Shown in pieces: positions 8,327 to 16,718 of a stretch of 64,000 nucleotides of DNA (position 1 is the first letter of the stretch; each line of letters starts with the position of its first letter). Position numbers and translations under genes: made by a program. Under the pieces are notes generated by a model. It was not told the origin of the DNA. It saw only the letters and a program-made list of their open reading frames with translations, and ran no database searches. This stretch comes from Sandaracinobacter neustonicus (lineage in GTDB: Bacteria > Pseudomonadota > Alphaproteobacteria > Sphingomonadales > Sphingomonadaceae): positions 62,001-126,000 of the forward strand of contig NZ_VFSU01000019.1 of assembly GCF_006385875.1 (NCBI RefSeq), in the 5' to 3' direction.

Positions 8327-8676
8327 GTTCCATCCATCTTAAATTCTTTATATTAAATAATTTATGAAATACATCAAAAATACGACAATGCAATACTATT
8401 CAAACCTTCCCGATTTCCGGGCATGAGATAGATGATGGCCGGCTTTGGCGGCACTTGACGACCAACGCCTCAACCCCACTCCCCGCCCACTTCGGTCGTC
8501 TGAAAAAACGTAATGTGCGCGACCAGTTAGGTAGTCCGCGTTGCACGCAGACACCGAGGTCGGCAACATCCTTTACAATCCCATCCTTGCCCCCCGCCCC
8601 CCCCCGCCCCATACCCATGCTGCAAGGCCGCAAACGGCCAGCCAACACAAGAATCACACGGGTCGAAAGCGCAGCC
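8327..8676. other. intergenic region between AT-rich gene and membrane protein
   Basis: This 350-base spacer holds the promoter of the AT-rich gene at its left end and then switches to GC-rich sequence near 8410. The rest includes an interrupted C-rich tract around 8586-8612. Forward readings extending the next gene upstream through this region are low-complexity (Pro/Arg/Thr) and were not accepted. No remnant of a VWA gene was recognised. Confidence 0.5.
8337..8372 (-). promoter_or_regulatory. putative sigma-70 promoter of the AT-rich gene
   Basis: Reading the minus strand, TTGATG is followed 16-17 bases later by TAATAT/AATATA, close to the -35 and -10 consensus, and lies a few tens of bases before the ATG at 8326. 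Such E. coli-like promoters are easy to find by chance in AT-rich DNA, so the call is tentative. Confidence 0.4.
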
Positions 8677-9270
8677 ATGCCAAGCAACGCCTCCGGGCCT
8701 GACTCCCTCCGCGCCGCACAGCTGCCCGCGCTCGTCGGCGATGTGCAGCCGCAGCCGCTGGAACAGCTGGTGGATCAGCTGCTGGATCGCTGGCACGGCA
8801 AGGGTGCGCCGCGCAATGTGCTCAGCAAGGCCGCGCAGGTGGATCGCGAATTCCGCACCCGCCACGCCGCTGTCCGCCATGATCGGGAATTCATCTCCAA
8901 CTGCGCCTTCCTTATCGCCTTCCTCGGCGGCCTCTCCGCCGTCACGCTGGGCATCACGCTGGCGGAACTGCCGATCCTTACCGGCGAGCGCGTCGCCCGC
9001 ATGGTGGTGCTCGCGCTGATGGTCGGTGCGTCCGTCTCCGTCGCCACCCGCACCAGCAACCGCCTCGCCATGCAGCTGGCGATCCTCGGCGGCTTCGCCC
9101 TCATCCTGTTCACCGGCGCGCCATCCGATTTCGCCCTGCGCGGCTGGGATCGCACCACCACCATGGTCGGCACAGCCCTCATCGCCGCCAAGGCGGTCCG
9201 ACTGTTCCTTGATCGCATGCTGGATCGTTACGAAGCCCGCCTCCTCCTCGCCTCGGCGGGCTGCCGTTAA
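8677..9270 (+). CDS. hypothetical membrane protein
   Basis: A 197-residue protein of unknown family. Residues 1-75 are hydrophilic and probably cytosolic (QPLEQLVDQLLDRW... RTRHAAVRHDREF). They are followed by about four membrane helices: NCAFLIAFLGGLSAVTLGI, VARMVVLALMVGASVSVA, LAMQLAILGGFALILF, and a weaker one in TTTMVGTALIAAKAV. The C-terminus is short and charged. The ATG at 8677 (MPSNASG) was chosen because the upstream extension is low-complexity. The gene converges on the TetR gene and overlaps it by 4 bases (9267-9270). Confidence 0.7.
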   Translation: MPSNASGPDSLRAAQLPALVGDVQPQPLEQLVDQLLDRWHGKGAPRNVLSKAAQVDREFRTRHAAVRHDREFISNCAFLIAFLGGLSAVTLGITLAELPILTGERVARMVVLALMVGASVSVATRTSNRLAMQLAILGGFALILFTGAPSDFALRGWDRTTTMVGTALIAAKAVRLFLDRMLDRYEARLLLASAGCR

Positions 9271-9854
9271 GTTCGCACCATCAGCTTCTCCAGATAGGCG
9301 ACGCCCATCGCCACCAGTTCGCGCTGCATGAACAGCCGCTGCTCGCCATCCTCGCACGACAGGATCGCATCCGCCCCACTGATCATCGCCTGCGCCAGCA
9401 CCAGCACTGCGGCCTGCCGCACCGGCTCTGGCAACCGGGGATTGCGCGCCTGAACAGCCACCGTCAGCGCCCCCACCACCCGTGCTCTGGAAAGCGTCCA
9501 GATATCCACCAGATCCTGAGAGGAGCGCACCAGTTCCAGCAACCGCCGGTCCGCCACGGTGTTGTTGGCGATCAGCAGCCCCACCGCATGCTCCGTCAGC
9601 CACTGCAGCGAAGCCCCGCTCAGCAGCATATCCTCCAGCGGCCCGTCCACCGTTTCCATCGCCTGCTCCGCCAGCGCGCGGAAAATCTCCATGCTGCCCG
9701 CGAAATGCCGATGAATCTCCACGGCAGTCATGCCCGCCCGCCCGGCGATCGCAGCCATGTCGATCTCCGCAGGCGCCCGTTCGCCCAGAAGCGCATAGGT
9801 CGCGTTCAAAATCTTCCGGCGGGCGGCCTGCGCACGCGTCTGGTTCGGCATCAT
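9267..9854 (-). CDS. TetR-family transcriptional regulator
   Basis: A dimeric one-component repressor of about 195 residues. The N-terminal helix-turn-helix is recognisable: RRKILNATYALLGERAPAEIDMAAIAGRAGMTAVEIHRHFAGSMEIFRAL. The C-terminal domain is a variable helical ligand pocket, so the ligand cannot be predicted. Two adjacent ATGs (9854, 9851) are plausible starts. The gene diverges from the beta-helix lipoprotein operon across a 146-base spacer, so control of that operon or of itself is the likeliest role. That spacer contains tGTGTCTcAAAGACACa-like dyad sequence near 9941-9960 that could serve as an operator. Confidence 0.82.
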   Translation of the reverse strand: MMPNQTRAQAARRKILNATYALLGERAPAEIDMAAIAGRAGMTAVEIHRHFAGSMEIFRALAEQAMETVDGPLEDMLLSGASLQWLTEHAVGLLIANNTVADRRLLELVRSSQDLVDIWTLSRARVVGALTVAVQARNPRLPEPVRQAAVLVLAQAMISGADAILSCEDGEQRLFMQRELVAMGVAYLEKLMVRT

Positions 9855-9939
9855 TCCGTCAAATATCCCCTGCGATGGCATGGCTCTGGACAGGGATGTC
9901 CGGAACACGCAATGTTCAAATAACAACAACGAACCAAAC

Positions 9940-9961
9940 GATGTGTCTCAAAGACACAAAC
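9940..9961. promoter_or_regulatory. dyad-symmetric candidate TetR operator
   Basis: In the spacer between the divergent tetR and beta-helix genes the sequence TGTGTCT C AAAGACACA forms an inverted repeat (TGTGTCT/AGACACA). Its placement between divergent promoters and its perfect 7-base arms fit a TetR-family operator. Binding is inferred, not shown. Confidence 0.5.
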
Positions 9962-10000
9962 ACAGACATTGATTCAGGTCATCGCTCGGGGAGGAGCAGC

Positions 10001-11260
10001 ATGAACAATCGTCATCCGGGCCTGATGCCCGTGCTTCTGGCCGCGCTGTTGGCTGCCTGCGGCCAGCAGCAACCACAGGCCACCAAAGGCGAACGCCCGG
10101 TCGCTGCCAGCGAACAGGCCGTGGAAACCCTGCTGGAACAGCTTGTGGCGGCAAAGCCCGGCGATGTGATCCGCATCCCGGCGGGCATCTACAGCCTCGA
10201 TCGCTCGCTCAGCCTGTCCAGCCCCGGAGTCACCATCCGTGGCGCGGGGATGGATCAAACCATTCTCAGCTTCAAAGGCCAGATCGCCGGGGCGGAAGGG
10301 CTGCTGGTAACCGGCGGCAATTTCCTGATCGAAGACCTCGCCATCGAAGATTCCAAGGGCGACGCGCTGAAGGTGAACGGCGTGGAAAATGTGATCATTC
10401 GCCGCGTCCGCACCGAATGGACGAACGGGCCGGATACCGCCAACGGCGCCTATGGCATCTACCCGGTGCAGGCGAAGAATGTGCTGATCGACGGCTCCGT
10501 CGCCATCGGCGCATCGGATGCGGGCATCTATGTCGGCCAGTCCCGCGATGTGGTGGTGAAGAACAGCCGCGCCGAATTCAACGTGGCGGGAATCGAGATC
10601 GAGAACACCGTGAACGCCGACGTGTTCGACAATGTCGCCACCAACAACACCGGCGGCATTCTGGTGTTCAACATGCCCAACCTGCCGATGGCGGGGCACA
10701 GCACGCGGGTGTTCCGCAACCGCATCTTCGCCAACAACACGCGCAACTTCGGCGCGAAGGGCACCGCCGTCGCCTCGGTTCCGGCGGGCAGCGGGGTCGT
10801 CATCAACTCCAACGATCTGGTGGAAATCTTCGACAATGACATCAGCGACAATGCCACCGCCAACGTCATCGTCTCCAGCTATTTCTCCACCGGCTACATG
10901 ACGAAAGAGGGCGTCGCCACCAGCTTCGATCCATGGCCGCAGGGCATCCATGTGCATGGCAACCGCTTCACGGGCGGCGGCGATTCCCCCGGCACGGTAG
11001 AGCTGAAGGCGCTGAAAACGCTGAAATTCGGGCTGAACGGCCGCCTGCCGGACATTTTGTGGGACGGTTTCGCCAACCCCAAGCCGCCGGCGGGCACCCC
11101 GCCGGTGCTGTGCGTGAACAACCCGCCCGCGCAGGTGCTGAACGCGGATGGCCCCAACAAGTTCAAGAACCCTGCCCTCTCCACCACGCATGATTGCAGC
11201 CTGCCGCCGCTGCCCGCCGCGGTGGTGAACACCAGCTGGGCCGACACGCCCGCGAAATGA
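10001..11260 (+). CDS. parallel beta-helix repeat lipoprotein (TIGR03805-like)
   Basis: A 419-residue secreted lipoprotein: the lipobox LLAACG puts the lipidated Cys at residue 19. The body is a right-handed parallel beta-helix, with pectate-lyase-like repeats such as GVENVIIRRVRTEWTNG, AKNVLIDGSVAIGASDAGIYVGQS, RDVVVKNSRAEFNVAGIEIEN and VFDNVATNNTGGI. Proteins of this type occur as a two-gene pair with the diheme cytochrome that follows here (ATGA overlap, 11257-11260). The function of the pair is not established. GGGGAGGAG precedes the ATG by about seven bases and fixes the start. Likely location is the outer membrane or periplasm. Confidence 0.85.
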   Translation: MNNRHPGLMPVLLAALLAACGQQQPQATKGERPVAASEQAVETLLEQLVAAKPGDVIRIPAGIYSLDRSLSLSSPGVTIRGAGMDQTILSFKGQIAGAEGLLVTGGNFLIEDLAIEDSKGDALKVNGVENVIIRRVRTEWTNGPDTANGAYGIYPVQAKNVLIDGSVAIGASDAGIYVGQSRDVVVKNSRAEFNVAGIEIENTVNADVFDNVATNNTGGILVFNMPNLPMAGHSTRVFRNRIFANNTRNFGAKGTAVASVPAGSGVVINSNDLVEIFDNDISDNATANVIVSSYFSTGYMTKEGVATSFDPWPQGIHVHGNRFTGGGDSPGTVELKALKTLKFGLNGRLPDILWDGFANPKPPAGTPPVLCVNNPPAQVLNADGPNKFKNPALSTTHDCSLPPLPAAVVNTSWADTPAK

Positions 11261-12372
11261 CGCGCTGGCCAATGGCGCTGCTGATCCTGCTGCTGGCCGC
11301 CTGTGGCCAGCCGCAAGGCGTGCGCTTCCACGAAAATACCGATCCCGCCGATCTGGCGGAATGGGGCGTGCTCCACCGCGACGGCACGCAACTGCAACTG
11401 GCCGAAGGGGTGATCCCCTATGAACTGGCGACGCCGCTGTTCACCGATCATGCCTCGAAGCTGCGCACCATCTGGATGCCGCCGGGCAAGGCAGCGGCCT
11501 ACAATCCCGCCACCGCTCTGGAGTTCCCGGTCGGCACCATCCTCAGCAAGACCTTCTATTACCCGCTGGATGAACAGGGCCGCGCCATCGCCACCCATGG
11601 CCCCGCCGAGCTGCGTGGGAACGCGCTGGATGTCCGCCATGTCCGGCTGATCGAAACCCGCCTGCTGGTCCGCCGCGAAACCGGCTGGGTGGCGCTGCCC
11701 TATGTGTGGAACCCAGACGGCACCGCCGCCCGGCTGAAGCGCATCGGCGGGGTGGAGAAACTCACGCTCGCCCCCGGCGTGGCCGGGCCGGGCGGCGACT
11801 TCGCCTATGTGATCCCCAGTTCCACCCAATGCGGGGCCTGCCATGTGCCGGATGCCGCGACCAAGGCGCTCGCCCCCATCGGCCCCACCGCGCGCAGCCT
11901 GAACATCCCCTCCCCCTTCATCAGCGGCCACCCCAACCAGTTGCACCTGCTGGCGGATGGCGGCCAGCTCTCCGGCCTGCCCGCCAGCCCGCCCGCCAAC
12001 GCCGTCTGGACGAAAAGCGCTCAGCCGCTGGAGGCCCGCGCCCGCGCCTATCTGGATGTGAACTGCGGCCATTGCCACAGCGCCACCGGCCCGGCCCGCA
12101 CCTCCGGCCTGCATCTGGATGCCGCCACCCCGCTTTCGCACGATCTGGGCCTGTGCAAGCCGCCGGTCGCCGCCGGGCAAGGCACGGGGGACAGGCAGTT
12201 CGACATCGTGCCGGGCCAGCCCGAACGCTCCATCCTTATCTTCCGCATGCAAAGCCTGAAGCCGAACGAGATGATGCCGGAAATCGGCCGCACCACCGCG
12301 CACGCGCAGGGGATCGCGCTGATCTCCTCGTGGATCGCGGCCATGAAGGGCAGTTGCACAGTGGAACGCTGA
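11257..12372 (+). CDS. SO2930-family diheme c-type cytochrome lipoprotein
   Basis: A 371-residue lipoprotein (LLLAACG, Cys 16) with two c-type heme motifs: CGACH at about 192-196 and CGHCH at about 270-274. Residues 23-190 contain the family block HENTDPADLAEWGV...YELATPLFTDHASKLRTIWMP. This is the TIGR03806/SO2930-like family, the regular partner of the beta-helix protein encoded upstream, with which it overlaps by 4 bases. It presumably carries electrons in the periplasm; the redox partner and substrate are unknown. The start is the coupled ATG. Confidence 0.88.
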   Translation: MTRWPMALLILLLAACGQPQGVRFHENTDPADLAEWGVLHRDGTQLQLAEGVIPYELATPLFTDHASKLRTIWMPPGKAAAYNPATALEFPVGTILSKTFYYPLDEQGRAIATHGPAELRGNALDVRHVRLIETRLLVRRETGWVALPYVWNPDGTAARLKRIGGVEKLTLAPGVAGPGGDFAYVIPSSTQCGACHVPDAATKALAPIGPTARSLNIPSPFISGHPNQLHLLADGGQLSGLPASPPANAVWTKSAQPLEARARAYLDVNCGHCHSATGPARTSGLHLDAATPLSHDLGLCKPPVAAGQGTGDRQFDIVPGQPERSILIFRMQSLKPNEMMPEIGRTTAHAQGIALISSWIAAMKGSCTVER

Positions 12373-12413
12373 ACCGGCTTGCCGTGCAGGCCCGGCCCCG
12401 ATAGCCATTGCGG

Positions 12414-14849
12414 ATGCAAGCCCGATCCCGCGCGGCCGCCGCCGTCATCGCCCTCCTCCTCGCCACCAGCCCGGCGCTTGCCGCGAAACCGGCGGACCCG
12501 CTGGCGGGCACCGTGCGGCAAGAGGGGCTTCTCCCCGTTTATGTGGACAAGGCGGGCGGCCGCATCCTGCTGCAACTGCCGCCGCCGGGGCCGGACGGCG
12601 TCTCCACCCGCCTGCTCTACATGGCGCAGCTGCGCACCGGAATCGGCTCCGCGCCGCTGGGGCTGGATCGCTCCCGCCCCGGCCCGGCGCAAATCCTCAG
12701 CATCCGCCGCATGGGCAAAAAGGTCGCGTTCGAGTTGGAAAACCCCCGCTTCCGCGCCACCAATGCCCCCGCCCCGGAACAGGCCGCCGCGCGCGACGCC
12801 TTCGCCGCCTCCACCCTCTGGCTGGGGGACGCCATCCCCGGCCCGGGCGGCAGCCTCCTCGTCGACATCGCCCCCTTCCTCGCCCGCGATGCGCAGGACG
12901 TGACGAGCGACCTGAAAGGCGCGGGCGAAAAGAATTGGCGGCTGGCCCCCGAGCTGACGGCGGCAGACCCGAACGCGGTGAAAGCCTTTCCGGACAATCT
13001 GGAATTCGAAGCCCGGCAGACCTTCGTTTCGGATTCCGCAGGCCCGGAAATCCGCAACATCGCCCCCGATCCCCGCCAGATCAGCCTTACGGTGCGGCAC
13101 AGCTTCGTCCGCCTGCCCGAAGCGGGCTATGCCCCGCGCCGCTTCGATCCGCGCGGCGGCAGCTTCGCCACGCAAGTGGTGGATTTCGCCGCCCCGCTGG
13201 GCAGCCCGGTGGTCTATGAACTCGCCAACCGCTTCCGGCTGGAAAAGACGGACCCGACCGCCGCCCGCTCCCGCGTGAAGAAACCCATCATCTTCTACAT
13301 CGACAACGCCGCCCCCGAACCCATCCGCACCGCGCTGCTGGAAGGTGCGCGCTGGTGGGAAAAGGCGTTCGAAGCCGCAGGCTATATCGACGCCTACAAG
13401 GTGGAAATCCTGCCCGAAAATGTCGATCCGCTGGATATAAGGGTGAATGTGGTGAACTGGGTGAACCGCGCCACGCGCGGCTGGTCCTATGGCTATGCCG
13501 TGACCGATCCGCGCACCGGCGAAATCCTGAAGGGCACGGTGCTGCTCGGCTCTCTCAGGGTGCGGCAGGATATGCTTATTTTCGAAGGACTTGTGGGTGC
13601 AGACAAGATCGGCACCGGCGGCCCCAATGATCCGGTGCAGGCCTCGCTCGCCCGCATCCGCCAGCTCTCCGCGCATGAAGTCGGGCATGCGCTGGGGCTG
13701 CTGCACAATTTCGCGGGCAGCACGCAGGACCGCGCCTCGGTGATGGATTATCCCGCCCCGCGCGTGGGGTTGGTGAACGGCCTGCCCGACCTGACGGATG
13801 CCTATGGCGTCGGCACCGGCCGCTGGGACGCTTACGCCATCGACTGGCTCTATGGCACCAACGACGACGCACAGGCCCGCGCCAAGGCAGACGCCGCCGC
13901 CGCGCAAGGCCTGCGCTTTGTCTCCGACGAACAGGCCCGCGACGTCGGCAGCGCCCACCCGCACGGCAGCCTGTGGGACGATGGGGCCGATCCGGTGGCC
14001 GAACTGGCGCGGGTGATGGCCGTGCGCCGCGCGGCGGTCAGCCATTTCGGCCCGCAGGCGCTCACCCCGGATGAACCCGCCAGCAACCTCCGCCGCAAGT
14101 TCGTGCCGATCTGGCTGCTGCACCGCTATCAGGTGGAAGCCGCCGCCAAGCTGCTGGGCGGGCTGGACAGCCGCTATGCCGTGGCCGGGGGCACCGGCCC
14201 GATCTCCGCGCCCGTTCCGCCCGCCGAACAGCGCGCCGCGCTGGACGCGCTGATGGAAACACTGGCCCCGTCCGCGTTGCAGGTGCCGCCCGGCCTTGTG
14301 CCCACCCTCTCGGCCGGATGGTCCGGCGAACGCGACCGCCAGTTCGAAATCGAGATATTCCCCACCAATGGCGGCACCATGTTCGAACCGCTCGCCGCCA
14401 CGGATGCCGCCGCCACCGTCACGCTGGATGCACTGCTGCACCCGGCCCGGCTGAACCGGCTGGCCACCCAGCATGATCGCAACCCGCAGGTGCCGTCGCC
14501 GCTGCAACTGGCAGACCGGCTGACGACGCTGGCGCTCGCCCCTCCGCCCTCTAACGTGTCGGAAGATGTCAGCCTGCGGCTGGGCACCCGCATCATCGCC
14601 GCGCTGTTGCAGGCGCAGCGGCAGCCCGGTCTGTCTCCGGTGGTGGCGGTGCAGTTGCAAGGCGCGCTGGAGCAGTTCCGCACCCGGCTGGCCGCTGCGC
14701 CCGCCGGCACGCCAGCCCGGCAGGCCTGGAAAACCGGCTTGTCGAAGCTGCTGGCAGACCGGGATGCGATCGAAGCCTTCCTCGCCCGGCCAGAGAGCGC
14801 GCCGCCGGTTCCGCCCGGCATGCCGATCGGCAGCGGCGATCTGGATTGA
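12414..14849 (+). CDS. secreted zinc-dependent metalloprotease (DUF5117/DUF5118 type)
   Basis: An exported 811-residue metzincin-like protease. The signal peptide is residues 1-25 (ending SPALAA). The zinc motif HEVGHALGLLHN begins at residue 421 with Glu as catalytic base. The downstream SVMDYPAP supplies the Met-turn. The N-terminal half carries the DUF5118/DUF5117-type block (QTFVSDSAGPEIRNIAPDP...FDPRGGSF) and the C-terminal third the DUF4953-like alpha domain. The start is the ATG at 12414; a TTG six bases earlier is possible. It sits 41 bases after the cytochrome gene, so it may share the transcript. Target substrate is unknown. Confidence 0.88.
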   Translation: MQARSRAAAAVIALLLATSPALAAKPADPLAGTVRQEGLLPVYVDKAGGRILLQLPPPGPDGVSTRLLYMAQLRTGIGSAPLGLDRSRPGPAQILSIRRMGKKVAFELENPRFRATNAPAPEQAAARDAFAASTLWLGDAIPGPGGSLLVDIAPFLARDAQDVTSDLKGAGEKNWRLAPELTAADPNAVKAFPDNLEFEARQTFVSDSAGPEIRNIAPDPRQISLTVRHSFVRLPEAGYAPRRFDPRGGSFATQVVDFAAPLGSPVVYELANRFRLEKTDPTAARSRVKKPIIFYIDNAAPEPIRTALLEGARWWEKAFEAAGYIDAYKVEILPENVDPLDIRVNVVNWVNRATRGWSYGYAVTDPRTGEILKGTVLLGSLRVRQDMLIFEGLVGADKIGTGGPNDPVQASLARIRQLSAHEVGHALGLLHNFAGSTQDRASVMDYPAPRVGLVNGLPDLTDAYGVGTGRWDAYAIDWLYGTNDDAQARAKADAAAAQGLRFVSDEQARDVGSAHPHGSLWDDGADPVAELARVMAVRRAAVSHFGPQALTPDEPASNLRRKFVPIWLLHRYQVEAAAKLLGGLDSRYAVAGGTGPISAPVPPAEQRAALDALMETLAPSALQVPPGLVPTLSAGWSGERDRQFEIEIFPTNGGTMFEPLAATDAAATVTLDALLHPARLNRLATQHDRNPQVPSPLQLADRLTTLALAPPPSNVSEDVSLRLGTRIIAALLQAQRQPGLSPVVAVQLQGALEQFRTRLAAAPAGTPARQAWKTGLSKLLADRDAIEAFLARPESAPPVPPGMPIGSGDLD

Positions 14850-14922
14850 TGCGACGAACCGCGCTGGAATTCCGCCAAAATTGGCAGTAGAGCGGACAGG
14901 AAACGAGCCAGGGGAACCCGAT

Positions 14923-15498
14923 ATGAAGCGTAAGATTTTCGCCGCCACCTCCATCGCCCTGATGGTCGCGCTCAGCGCCTGCGGACGCGGCGGCACCTAT
15001 GCCGATGTCGCCCGCTTCCACACCAACCAGCCAATCAACCGCGGCACGCTGTTCATCCAGCCTGCAGACCCGGCCATCGCCAACAGCCTGGAATTCCGTA
15101 CCCATGCGGAATCAGTCGCGGTGGAAATGCGCCGCCAAGGCTTCCAGACCGTGCCGGACGCCGGTCAGGCGCAATATGTCGCCACGCTGGACATCACGCA
15201 GACGGACGGCACCACCGTCACCCGCCCGGGCACCACGGTCGGGGTGCCGGTCGGCCCCACCATCATCGCCACGCCGGTTGGCCGCGGCCCGCGCAACAGC
15301 TCGGAGCGCACCACCACTGTTGCCGTGCAGATTCAGCGCCAGTCCGACGGCCAGAAGGTGTGGGAAGGCCGCGCCTCGAAAACCGCCACGGCCGGTTCGC
15401 AACAAGCCACCCTCACATGGGCGGTGCCCGCGCTCGCCGGCGCCCTGTTCACGGACTTCCCCGGCACGCCGGGCGTCACGCAACAGGTCCGCATCTGA
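14923..15498 (+). CDS. DUF4136-like lipoprotein, first of a tandem pair
   Basis: A 191-residue lipoprotein with lipobox ALSACG. The body has the pattern RFHTNQPINRGTLFIQPADP near the N-terminus, SLEFRTHAESVAVEMRRQGF, and a C-terminal VWEGRAS...FTDFPGTPG, resembling DUF4136-type envelope lipoproteins. It is clearly paralogous to the next gene, two bases downstream. AGGGGA lies ahead of the ATG. Role in the envelope is unknown. The pair probably arose by tandem duplication. Confidence 0.75.
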   Translation: MKRKIFAATSIALMVALSACGRGGTYADVARFHTNQPINRGTLFIQPADPAIANSLEFRTHAESVAVEMRRQGFQTVPDAGQAQYVATLDITQTDGTTVTRPGTTVGVPVGPTIIATPVGRGPRNSSERTTTVAVQIQRQSDGQKVWEGRASKTATAGSQQATLTWAVPALAGALFTDFPGTPGVTQQVRI

Positions 15499-15500
15499 TC

Positions 15501-16106
15501 ATGCGTATGGCCCCGGCTCATCTCGGTTCGGCACTGGTGATCGCCGCCGCGCTGGCGCTTGGTGCGTGCAGCACCACGCCCAGCGCCAATGTGCTGCGCT
15601 TCCACCAGAACCAGCCGGTCAGCCGGGGCACCGTCTATCTGAAACCCGCCAATCCGGCGCTGGCAGGCAGCCTTGAATTTCAGGCGCAGGCCAACGCCGT
15701 GGGCGCGGAACTGCGCAAACAGGGGTTCGAACCCGTTTCCAGCCCGCAAGTGGCCCAATTCACCGCCGTGATCGACGTGCAGACAACGGAACGCGTCGGC
15801 CCGCCACGCCAGTCCGGCGTCTCCATCGGCATCGGCGGCGGCTTCTCCAGCGGCAATGTCGGCGTCGGCACCAGCGTGCAGGTGCCGGTGGGCGGGCAAC
15901 CCTCGCCACAGGTCGCCACCACCACAACCCTCTCGGTTTCGCTGGTGCAGGCACTGGGCAATCAGGCCGTATGGGAAGGCCGCTCCAGCCTGGACACGCA
16001 GCCGGGCGGCCAGCGCGGCACCCCGCTGACGCCCGTTCTGGCATCCGCGCTGTTCCAGGATTTCCCCGGCCCCTCCGGCAAGACGGTGCAGGTGCCGATC
16101 CGATAA
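15501..16106 (+). CDS. DUF4136-like lipoprotein, second of a tandem pair
   Basis: A 201-residue lipoprotein (lipobox ALGACS) aligned end to end with the previous gene: RFHQNQPVSRGTVYLKPANP, SLEFQAQANAVGAELRKQGF, then VWEGRSS and FQDFPGPSGK at the C-terminus. It differs by a Gly-rich insertion (GIGIGGGFSSGNVGVGT region, about 115-135). The start is ATG 15501, two bases after the previous stop. An alternative ATG is two codons further in. Function unknown. Confidence 0.75.
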   Translation: MRMAPAHLGSALVIAAALALGACSTTPSANVLRFHQNQPVSRGTVYLKPANPALAGSLEFQAQANAVGAELRKQGFEPVSSPQVAQFTAVIDVQTTERVGPPRQSGVSIGIGGGFSSGNVGVGTSVQVPVGGQPSPQVATTTTLSVSLVQALGNQAVWEGRSSLDTQPGGQRGTPLTPVLASALFQDFPGPSGKTVQVPIR

Positions 16107-16141
16107 AAATCCCGGCGGGGAACCGGGAAAAAGGGGATGTG

Positions 16142-16630
16142 ATGCTGCGTAACCTTGCCCTGTCACTGCTGTTGCTGGCAGCCGCCTGCGGCCAACAACC
16201 TCCCCGGTCGATACAGGGCTGGGTTACAGATGAAGCCAATCTGCTCAGCACCCAGCAAAAGGCTGCAATCACCGCCCGCCTCGTCGATCTGGAACGCACC
16301 AGGGGCCATCAGTTCGTCGTCGTCACGGTGAACAGCCTCGGCGGACAATCCATCGAAACATTCACGCGCGACCTCGGCAACAGCCAAGGCATCGGCCGCA
16401 AAGATGCCAACGACGGCGTCATCCTGCTCGTCGCCCCCAACGAACGGCAAGTCCGCATCGAAGTCGGCTCTGGCCTCGAACAGACGCTCACCGATGAGAA
16501 GGCGGCGGGCATCATCCAGACACAAATCACCCCGCGCTTTGTGAAGGGCGACATGCCGGGCGGAATCGCCGCCGGTGTGGGTGCGATCATCACAACGCTG
16601 GACCCTGCGCGGCCGAAGGTGCGGGGTTAG
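16142..16630 (+). CDS. TPM-domain lipoprotein (YgcG family)
   Basis: A 162-residue lipoprotein (LLLAAACG, Cys about 16) carrying one TPM phosphatase-like domain: GWVTDEANLLSTQQKAAITARL, GHQFVVVTVNSLGGQSIETF, GRKDANDGVILLVAPNERQVRIEVGSGLEQTLTDEKA. TPM proteins are typically envelope proteins with proposed acid phosphatase or photosystem-repair roles; in bacteria the role is unsettled. AGGGG lies six bases from the ATG. It is the last gene of the rightward envelope cluster. Confidence 0.85.
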   Translation: MLRNLALSLLLLAAACGQQPPRSIQGWVTDEANLLSTQQKAAITARLVDLERTRGHQFVVVTVNSLGGQSIETFTRDLGNSQGIGRKDANDGVILLVAPNERQVRIEVGSGLEQTLTDEKAAGIIQTQITPRFVKGDMPGGIAAGVGAIITTLDPARPKVRG

Positions 16631-16635
16631 TTTAC

Positions 16636-16697
16636 GGCGTTACGCCCGGGAGGAACGAAGGGGCTCTGCCCCTTCACCCCGGCAGGGGCGTGACGCC
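16636..16697 (+). terminator. large hairpin after the TPM lipoprotein gene
   Basis: GGCGTtACGCC-type outer arms (16636 onward and 16692-16697) flank an inner perfect 7-base stem with a TCT loop (16658-16674). It begins six bases after the stop codon. No T-tract follows, so rho-independent termination is uncertain; the hairpin may instead stabilise the transcript end. Confidence 0.45.
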
Positions 16698-16718
16698 GCT
16701 CGCACCCCCGAACTTTTT

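Larger units (their letters stand above)
7660..8410. other. AT-rich patch, probable horizontally acquired segment
   Basis: Base composition changes sharply: long A/T runs, poly-A/T tracts and codons such as AAA, ATT and TTT replace the G/C-rich style seen everywhere else in the window. The patch starts soon after the moxR stop and ends near 8410, where GC-rich sequence resumes. It contains a single gene (7838-8326, minus). No integrase, transposase, direct repeat or tRNA end is visible at either edge. Confidence 0.65.

Noticed and set aside
7660-8410. Insertion sequence or genomic island with its own integrase
   Set aside because: No transposase, integrase, terminal inverted repeats or target duplications were seen; only base composition marks the patch.
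8586-8612. C-rich tract as a phase-variable homopolymer
   Set aside because: The run is interrupted by G residues and lies in a spacer with no assigned promoter; less persuasive than the tract at 49130-49149.
12048-14996. Very long open frame (over 950 codons) antisense to the metalloprotease and cytochrome genes
   Set aside because: Composition is Gly/Ala/Arg/His-rich with no recognisable motif. It is a GC-skew shadow of two well-supported plus-strand genes.
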